The notes beneath the pieces are model-generated. The model was not told where the DNA came from. It was given only the letters and a program-made list of their open reading frames with translations, and made no database searches. Below are positions 15,564 to 21,004 of a stretch of 21,004 nt of DNA, in pieces. The position numbers and the translations under genes were made by a program. The stretch comes from Thermoplasmatota archaeon (GTDB lineage: Archaea; Thermoplasmatota; Thermoplasmata; UBA10834), in NCBI GenBank assembly GCA_022848805.1, contig JAJISI010000003.1, forward strand, positions 15,903 through 36,906. Reading direction: 5' to 3'. The stretch's first letter is position 1. Every line of letters begins with the position of its first letter.

Positions 15564-15640
15564 TTTAGACGAAATCCGCGTCGTCCATAATTCGAAAGCG
15601 TGTCCATCGAGTGCTGCGTGGGGCCATCCGCAGAGCCTAG

Positions 15641-15665
15641 GAATGAAAATCGTGAAAAGGTTTTC
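15641..15665 (-). terminator. T-rich putative transcript end after the binding-protein gene
   Basis: Starting 28 bases after the stop of the binding-protein gene, the minus strand carries three short T-runs (CCTTTTC, GATTTTC, CATTC) of the kind used in archaeal termination. It could reduce but not abolish read-through into oppB. Confidence 0.3.
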
Positions 15666-15692
15666 TGAAGGGGTTTCCGCCTCGAAGGACGT

Positions 15693-18600
15693 CTATTCCG
15701 TCTTCTCTTCTTCCAGCCGCTCCGGCTCAAGGACGGGCTCGTCTTCAGGAGCTTCCACCAGTCCGGTCTCTATCTCCTTCTTCGGTTTGTACTTCACGAC
15801 CAGTATCAGAGCGACTACTGCGATGATCCATCCGAGCGCAGCGACTACCCACGCCAGCGTGCTCGAGACCGCTTTAACCACCGTGAAAGTCACCTCTTCC
15901 TCGCTGGAGATTCCGAGCGAGTCGGTCGCGACGATTGTCACGGTGTGTTCGCCATCACCGACGTCTTCGAGTACTTCTGATATGGCAGCTGCGACGGATC
16001 CAGCAGTCAAGTTCACGTTAACGGAATCCTCCTCATCCACCTTCAGGGTGACCGTTGCGATGCCGTTGTTGTCGTAAACCGCTGCCGTGACAGTCGCATC
16101 CGGACCCACGACCTCTCCGTCGGTTGCCGGAGATGTGATTCCGATTTCCGGACCGCTGTTCTCCATGGCTACCATCATCTTCGCCGTTGTGCCTTCAGGT
16201 GCTCCACCTGTCGCCAGCGAGATCGCGACCAGTGCCGCGGGCGCATCCTCTATGTTCGATGTGTCCACGACCATCGTCGCTATGCCATCGCCATCCGTCA
16301 GGACCGTCGGAGTCACCACTGTGCCCGCGCCGGTCGCTATGGTGACGGGCAAATCAGGGTACGGCTCACCCGTATCGTCAACGACCGTCGCCGTGATGTG
16401 CAGCTGATCCCCTATCCTGTAGACCTCGAGCATCGGCTCCAGCTCGAAGAAGACAGAGTCTCTCATGGTCTCTACGACGAGCTGCGTTTGGCTGAAGATG
16501 TTCATCGCGCCGCTCACTTCCGCAACCACATACATGTCGGGGTTGGTCTCCCATGTCACGTCTTCGAACTCCTCGGTATACGGGTTCTCCGCGGCCGCGG
16601 TAATCTCGAAGATGGCCTTTCCAGTAGCGTCCGTCGTGCTGTTCTCCGTGGTCACGCCGTAGTCGCCCGCCGGGTACAAGGACACCTCAGCGCCCTCCAC
16701 GAGGGCGTTGTCCTCGTCGTACGCGGTCACGGTCACGGCCGTCACGTCGAACTCCGCAGATTTCGCTTCGAGGACTGGCTTCGCGATGTCGTATCTGACA
16801 GTCGTGAGGCCGTACGCCCTGGCGTATCCGTACTCGCTCGACAAGGTCGTCTCGCCGTATATTTCGTGGTTCCACGAGACGAAGTTGAAGTCCGCCGTGC
16901 TGTTCGGTACCAGGAACAAGTCAATGCCGAGGTCGACATGCACGAGATCCTCTCCCACGAGGGTTAGGGAATAAGTCCCGTTGACGACTTCGACGCCCGA
17001 GATGTTCAACGGGACGTAGTCGTCCGCCGCCGAGTCCCACACCCAGTCATCGATGTACTCTGGAGCGGAATACGAACCAGAAGTCACTATGTTCTGGTCG
17101 TCGCCCTCCGTGAGTATCATCATGCCGGCGTAGTCGTACAGGGAGTTGTACTCCGTACCGTCCCAGTCCGTCAGCTGACCGTACGCGGTTCCCGCCACGA
17201 CCACGCTGGCCGAGACGTTCGCCGGAGTCCCTTGGCTGTCGAAGACGTAGAAGTCCACATCGAAAGTGTCGAGGGCGTCCACGAACTTCGTCGTCGCATA
17301 CTGGACGTATCCACCGTACATGTCCGTCAGATCGCCCGCTTCCGAGTACGTCAGCGTCACGGTGTCAACAATCGTGTTGGCCACACCGCCCTTGCCGATC
17401 GTGACTCTCAAGGCGGTGTCGGTGTCGATTGTGTTGTCGATGGTGACATCGAAGCTCGCAAGTCCGCTCCCATCGGTCGTTACCGTCGGGACCGGGCTCA
17501 CCACAATGTCGGCGCTGTACGTCACGTCCAGCTCTTCGCTGTCCAGCGGGTTTCCAGCCGCATCCGTCGCCAACACTTCGATTGTCGTCGTCGGCGATGA
17601 ATCGCTGAGAGCGGTCGTCGTGACCGACTCGATCGCTGTCACGTACCAGTCAGGCGCGACGTCGTTGTACACCACTATCACGCTAGAGGCCAGGTTCGAC
17701 AACGCGTACTTGTCGTGCTCGACTGAGGCCGCGAGCGTCACCAGCATGTGTTGGTTTGCCAGGTCCTCGGCCGGTGCCGTGTAGGTCATCGTGCCCTCGC
17801 CAGCCGCGTTGGTAAGCAGCTCGCTCGGCGAAATCGAACCGTAGCCAAGCAGGTACGGATCGATCGTCACAGTCGCCCCCTCGACGGGGTCTCCGTTGAC
17901 ATCCGTAACCCTGACGGACACCTCGGTGGTCTCAGCGGGGTCGAGGACCGTCTTCGCTGGTATCACCTCGACGCCAATGCCTCCGAGCGATGTCACTATG
18001 AGGCTCGACGAGTCCGTGGCATTTAGCGTATCACTGGTCACTGTGACGTTCACGGCTGAAACGCCGACCGCTTCGCCCGCCACGGAGAATTCGAAGACGC
18101 CGTCCGCGTCGGTCGTTCCGCTGACAGGAGTTGCTGTCGCTCCACTGGTCACGTTCACCTCGACCGTTGCTCCAGCGACGGGGTTGCCGAGGTTGTCGAT
18201 GGCCTTGACGTATGCGTCAACGCTCTGGTCGCACTTCACCTTCTCAGTGATGGTGAGACCTGCGCTCAGGCTGGTGGTGACTACACCCCCGCCCGTTGCA
18301 CTGCCCGCTCCGGAATACTCAAGTGTGCACATGTTGAACGTGTTCATCAGCGTGCCGTCGAACTGAGTCCAGTTGGTCCAGACATTGCCGTGCGCCTCGA
18401 CGTTCACCCTGTAGTACAGAATGTTGCACGGGACAGCGTCAGCGATGATTGCCTGGCCTCGTTTCACAAGGTCGATCTGCTCCGCCACATCGAAGCTCGC
18501 CCTAGCGTCCTCCTCGAGTACTGTGAACTCGTCAACCAGCTCCATGGTCCTCTCGTCGGCAAGTGTGCTCACGCCGCCGATGTCCGAGTAGTCTGGGTGC

Positions 18601-20087
18601 GGATTCGTGTCGGACCAGAATGCCCACGTGTTGGAGGCTGCGGACGACCCGTATATGTCGTAGAGGACGCTGACGCACTCCGTGTAACCGGAGAAGGCCC
18701 ACCCGATTATGAGCATCTGATAATCGAAGGAGTACAACTTCGCCACGAGCGTGTTGAAGTCTATCGGCTTCGCCTCGACGTTGATGCCCGCGTCTCTCAT
18801 GTTCGTGGCGATCATCTGTCCCGCCCTGATTCTGATGGGGTCGTAGTCGGCTGGTGGGGTCAACAGAGTGATCTTCTCCATGAGAGTGCCGTCAGGCATG
18901 TCCCTCCAGCCGTCTCCGTTGTCATCCAGATATCCGGCAGCGTCCAGGAGGTCGTTGGCCGCATCGATGTTGAATGCGTAAGTCGTCACGGTGGGGTTGT
19001 GCCATTCATCGAAGAACGGTGAGACCGCCGCCGAGCCCGCCATGCCGAAGCCGCCCATGTACACGTCGACGAGCTGATCCTTGTCGATTAGGTGAGACAC
19101 GGCCTTTCTGAAAGAGATGTTGTTCATCGGCTCTTTCTTCAAGTTGAACGCCATGTAGAAGTAGCCCGCATCAGACATGTATTCCAGTTCGATGTTCGGA
19201 TCGCTCTGGAGTGCAGGCACTCGGCCGGCTGTTACCGCCCAGGCGATGTAGTCCACTTCTCCGCCCTGCAGGGCAAGTATCGCGGTGTCAATGCTCGTGT
19301 ATATCTTGTAGAACAGAGTGTCGACCACCTTCGGGAAGACCGGCATACCTGCGGGGGTCGTGAAGTTAACACCCCAGTAGTCGTCGAACTTCTGCATGAC
19401 CCTGTACGAGTCCGTCACACCATCTGCGTAGTACCAAGGACCCGTGCCTGTCGCCATCTCCTGTTCGCTCACTTCGACTATGACGCGGTTATCGTCGTCG
19501 ACATAGTTCTCCCAGATATGCTTGGGCATGATCGGGATACCGAGGGTGCTCGAGAAAAATTGACCATAGCCCTCACCCACCATGTACATCTCCAGGTGGT
19601 AGTCGGAGATCACCTTGACGCCATCGTTGAGTTCTGTCTCACTCACAACGTTGTCGCCGTCATCATCGAAGGCAGGTATGAGGTTGCTGGAATAGGTTGT
19701 ACCATCTCTAGCCATCAGATACGAGAAGAGGACATCGTCCGCCTTCATCTCCTCGCCGTCGTGGAACAGGACGCCTTCTCTCAAGTATATATCGACTTTG
19801 AGAGTGGCTTCATTGAACGTCCAGCTTTCAGCCAGCAACGGGGTCGGTCTGAGGTCGAAGTCAGCTGTTGACAGCGCCTCATATCCCATGCCTATCACAT
19901 TCGATTTCCAGATGCTGTTGGACCCAAGGTTGTAGTAGTTGAAGTCCGGCATGTCCAGCTGCATAGCGATGTACAGCACATCCTCATCTGCAGCTGCTGC
20001 ACTAACGGTCTTCGCGGGCAGAGCCGCAAAAGCCGATAGAACCATCAGCGCCATCACCACTCCGGCTAACACTGCTTTATTCTTCAT
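15693..20087 (-). CDS. oppA: Giant family-5 peptide-binding protein with Ig-like stalk and C-terminal membrane anchor
   Basis: A 1464-residue exported protein. The signal peptide is MKNKAVLAGVVMALMVLSAF plus ALPAKTVSA, with no lipobox Cys. Residues about 35-590 form a family-5 solute-binding domain: MGYEALSTADF, LAESWTFNEATLKVDIYLR, FHDGEEMKADDVLFSY, FRKAVSHLIDKDQLVD, AANDLLDAAGYLDDNGDGW and NILYYRVNV. About 605-1405 hold roughly six or seven Ig-like modules of the invasin/Big type (e.g. DNLGNPVAGATVEVNV, DVNGDPVEGATVTI, DDTGEPYPDLPVTI). A membrane helix (about 1410-1431) and an acidic 31-residue tail follow. An EF-hand-like loop (DDDGDNVVSETE, 141-152) sits in the binding domain. The frame is open to 20390, but the signal peptide, GGAGGGTG nine bases upstream and the promoter favour the ATG at 20087. 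It captures oligopeptides (or other family-5 ligands) for OppBCDF; the stalk probably reaches through the cell surface layer. Confidence 0.9.
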   Translation of the reverse strand: MKNKAVLAGVVMALMVLSAFAALPAKTVSAAAADEDVLYIAMQLDMPDFNYYNLGSNSIWKSNVIGMGYEALSTADFDLRPTPLLAESWTFNEATLKVDIYLREGVLFHDGEEMKADDVLFSYLMARDGTTYSSNLIPAFDDDGDNVVSETELNDGVKVISDYHLEMYMVGEGYGQFFSSTLGIPIMPKHIWENYVDDDNRVIVEVSEQEMATGTGPWYYADGVTDSYRVMQKFDDYWGVNFTTPAGMPVFPKVVDTLFYKIYTSIDTAILALQGGEVDYIAWAVTAGRVPALQSDPNIELEYMSDAGYFYMAFNLKKEPMNNISFRKAVSHLIDKDQLVDVYMGGFGMAGSAAVSPFFDEWHNPTVTTYAFNIDAANDLLDAAGYLDDNGDGWRDMPDGTLMEKITLLTPPADYDPIRIRAGQMIATNMRDAGINVEAKPIDFNTLVAKLYSFDYQMLIIGWAFSGYTECVSVLYDIYGSSAASNTWAFWSDTNPHPDYSDIGGVSTLADERTMELVDEFTVLEEDARASFDVAEQIDLVKRGQAIIADAVPCNILYYRVNVEAHGNVWTNWTQFDGTLMNTFNMCTLEYSGAGSATGGGVVTTSLSAGLTITEKVKCDQSVDAYVKAIDNLGNPVAGATVEVNVTSGATATPVSGTTDADGVFEFSVAGEAVGVSAVNVTVTSDTLNATDSSSLIVTSLGGIGVEVIPAKTVLDPAETTEVSVRVTDVNGDPVEGATVTIDPYLLGYGSISPSELLTNAAGEGTMTYTAPAEDLANQHMLVTLAASVEHDKYALSNLASSVIVVYNDVAPDWYVTAIESVTTTALSDSSPTTTIEVLATDAAGNPLDSEELDVTYSADIVVSPVPTVTTDGSGLASFDVTIDNTIDTDTALRVTIGKGGVANTIVDTVTLTYSEAGDLTDMYGGYVQYATTKFVDALDTFDVDFYVFDSQGTPANVSASVVVAGTAYGQLTDWDGTEYNSLYDYAGMMILTEGDDQNIVTSGSYSAPEYIDDWVWDSAADDYVPLNISGVEVVNGTYSLTLVGEDLVHVDLGIDLFLVPNSTADFNFVSWNHEIYGETTLSSEYGYARAYGLTTVRYDIAKPVLEAKSAEFDVTAVTVTAYDEDNALVEGAEVSLYPAGDYGVTTENSTTDATGKAIFEITAAAENPYTEEFEDVTWETNPDMYVVAEVSGAMNIFSQTQLVVETMRDSVFFELEPMLEVYRIGDQLHITATVVDDTGEPYPDLPVTIATGAGTVVTPTVLTDGDGIATMVVDTSNIEDAPAALVAISLATGGAPEGTTAKMMVAMENSGPEIGITSPATDGEVVGPDATVTAAVYDNNGIATVTLKVDEEDSVNVNLTAGSVAAAISEVLEDVGDGEHTVTIVATDSLGISSEEEVTFTVVKAVSSTLAWVVAALGWIIAVVALILVVKYKPKKEIETGLVEAPEDEPVLEPERLEEEKTE

Positions 20088-20096
20088 TGCCTGTTT

Positions 20097-20104
20097 CACC
20101 CTCC
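20097..20104 (-). promoter_or_regulatory. Shine-Dalgarno fixing the start of the binding protein
   Basis: GGAGGGTG on the minus strand lies nine bases before the ATG at 20087, which directly begins a signal peptide. This supports the shorter start over the upstream in-frame codons. Confidence 0.65.
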
Positions 20105-20152
20105 GTGTCGAGTCCCCACTTCTTGTGAAAGGATTACTTCCACAATCGTCTT

Positions 20153-20215
20153 CATATATATATGTGGTTTCCCGATGATGAGTTGAGGCATCTGGGTATA
20201 TAAAGAAAACCACAT
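20153..20215 (-). promoter_or_regulatory. Promoter region of the binding-protein gene with TATA boxes and a flanking inverted repeat
   Basis: On the minus strand CTTTATATACCC (20205-20194) is a strong TATA box; a second TA-rich element, CATATATATATG, lies at 20153-20164. A perfect nine-base inverted repeat, ATGTGGTTT (20162-20170) and AAACCACAT (20207-20215), brackets the first TATA box with 36 bases between arms. One arm sits just upstream of the TATA box and the other near the expected start site, where a bound regulator could block or shape initiation. Confidence 0.55.
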
Positions 20216-20338
20216 TCTGAAGAGGGGATGGAGTTAACGCCGAAAAGGCATCATCAGAGCGCAAATCCGAACACACCACCATGCTCTCGAATTCATGGTC
20301 GTTTTCGAAGCATGCGAAGGGAGCCGGCCCACACATGA

Positions 20339-21004
20339 TCATCGGGTGACGGTGTCGTTCGGGTCCTTCGGGAGTTTCTTCCTGTACCACACGCTCTCGG
20401 TGTCATTCGTGAATCCGAAGGACCTGTAAAGACCGAGAGCCTTCTCGTTCTTGGCGAACACGCCAAGATAGATCGTGTCCATCCCCCTATCGAGGATCCA
20501 TCTCATCCCGTCCGAGAGCAACGCCTCCCCGAGACCGACGCGCCTGAACTGCGGGCGCACGCCGATAATATCCACCCAACCAGTCCGCTCGCCTTTCTCC
20601 TCGTTGAACGTCGAGCTCTCATCCGAAAGGCAGAGGCCAGCGATCCCGTCCCCCTTCGACGCGAGTGTCAGGACGGCGGGGTCATTTCCACAATCCCGAT
20701 GGTTGATGAAGCGTTCCAGTCGCTCGGGTGCGAAGTTGAAGTGGTCTTTGAAGGAATCATTGAACACATCCACTATCATCGATACGTCTTCGTCCGAACA
20801 GTCGCGAAAATCCTTGCGCTCAAGTTCGAAGCCCGCCGGGGGCGGTACATCTCGCACTTCTGCCGCTCCCCGCCTCACCAGGATGTACACCCTGTAGGCC
20901 TCCTCGAACGAGTGCGAGGTCAACAACGAACGTCGCCAATCGTTCGTGATCGGACACTTCGAGAGGGCTTCGCCGACGTTCCTCGACCGCACATAGCCGA
21001 GCAT
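20339..21004 (-). CDS. Tandem GNAT acetyltransferase (C-terminal part; N-terminus beyond window)
   Basis: The visible 221 residues end at base 20339; the gene probably continues past the right edge. Residues about 58-212 are a full GNAT domain: FNDSFKDHF, VDIIGVRPQFRRVGLGEALL with the acetyl-CoA loop RRVGLG (154-159), YLGVFAKNEKALGLYRSFGF and a final strand VWYRKKL. Residues 1-46 (FEEAYRVYILVRR) look like the closing strands of a preceding GNAT domain, giving the two-domain layout seen in mycothiol-synthase-like and many archaeal proteins. The ATG that forms the last three bases of the window may be only an internal Met. The acyl acceptor cannot be told. It is read in the same direction as the binding-protein gene but separated by 251 bases and a promoter, so it is probably an independent unit. 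Confidence 0.8.
   Translation of the reverse strand: MLGYVRSRNVGEALSKCPITNDWRRSLLTSHSFEEAYRVYILVRRGAAEVRDVPPPAGFELERKDFRDCSDEDVSMIVDVFNDSFKDHFNFAPERLERFINHRDCGNDPAVLTLASKGDGIAGLCLSDESSTFNEEKGERTGWVDIIGVRPQFRRVGLGEALLSDGMRWILDRGMDTIYLGVFAKNEKALGLYRSFGFTNDTESVWYRKKLPKDPNDTVTR

Noticed and set aside
15641..15665. GAAAAGGTTTTC as a regulatory palindrome
   Set aside because: Arms of five bases with a two-base spacer are weak and A/T-only apart from the ends; more simply read as T-rich transcript-end sequence.
20088..20390. N-terminal extension of the binding-protein frame to 20390
   Set aside because: It would cover the promoter and overlap the acetyltransferase gene; the signal peptide and GGAGGGTG point to 20087.
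1..21004. CRISPR array, insertion sequence, prophage or integration site
   Set aside because: No regularly spaced repeats, transposase or integrase motifs, or tRNA-linked direct repeats were seen; gene order and composition look continuous.

Overview
The window looks archaeal, most likely euryarchaeal and perhaps from an uncultivated Thermoplasmatota-type lineage. The evidence is AT-rich TATA-like boxes upstream of several starts rather than bacterial -35/-10 pairs, strong Shine-Dalgarno sites (GGAGG/GGTGA) combined with ATG, GTG and TTG starts, a solute-binding protein held by a C-terminal membrane helix instead of a lipobox, and archaeal-style exported proteins. The taxonomic placement is inference; there is no rRNA or tRNA gene to confirm it.

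Left part (1-3372, minus strand): a three-gene operon reading leftwards. It encodes a membrane-anchored protein made of three tandem sulfite-oxidase-like (molybdopterin-oxidoreductase fold) modules, then an exported metallophosphoesterase fused to one more such module, then an ECF-type transporter S component that runs off the left edge. A TATA box lies just upstream of the first gene. This looks like an uptake or salvage system whose ligand cannot be read from the sequence.

Middle part (3495-8240): mostly single metabolic genes. They are an aldo/keto reductase with a C-terminal two-cluster ferredoxin domain (minus strand), then divergently an aminoglycoside 3-N-acetyltransferase-family protein, a secreted C39-like cysteine peptidase and an agmatine deiminase (all plus strand).

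Right part (8323-20087, minus strand): a complete Opp/Dpp-type peptide ABC transporter. In transcription order it holds a 1464-residue substrate-binding protein (own promoter), then OppB, OppC, OppD, OppF and two small membrane proteins. Five of the six genes from oppB on overlap, nearly abut or lie within 35 bp of each other, often using TTG starts. Three core parts are much larger than their families: the binding protein carries a stalk of about six or seven Ig-like modules plus a membrane anchor; OppC carries about 450 extra residues with PQQ/beta-propeller-like repeats between TM1 and the permease core; OppF carries about 280 extra residues inside its cysteine-containing C-terminal domain. 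Together with two downstream membrane proteins (one LEA14-like, one four-helix), this suggests an elaborated cell-surface import machine, and it is the most unusual system in the window. A tandem-GNAT acetyltransferase (20339-21004) runs off the right edge.

No rRNA, tRNA, CRISPR array, insertion sequence or integrase was seen, and no gene-free stretch reaches 300 bases.
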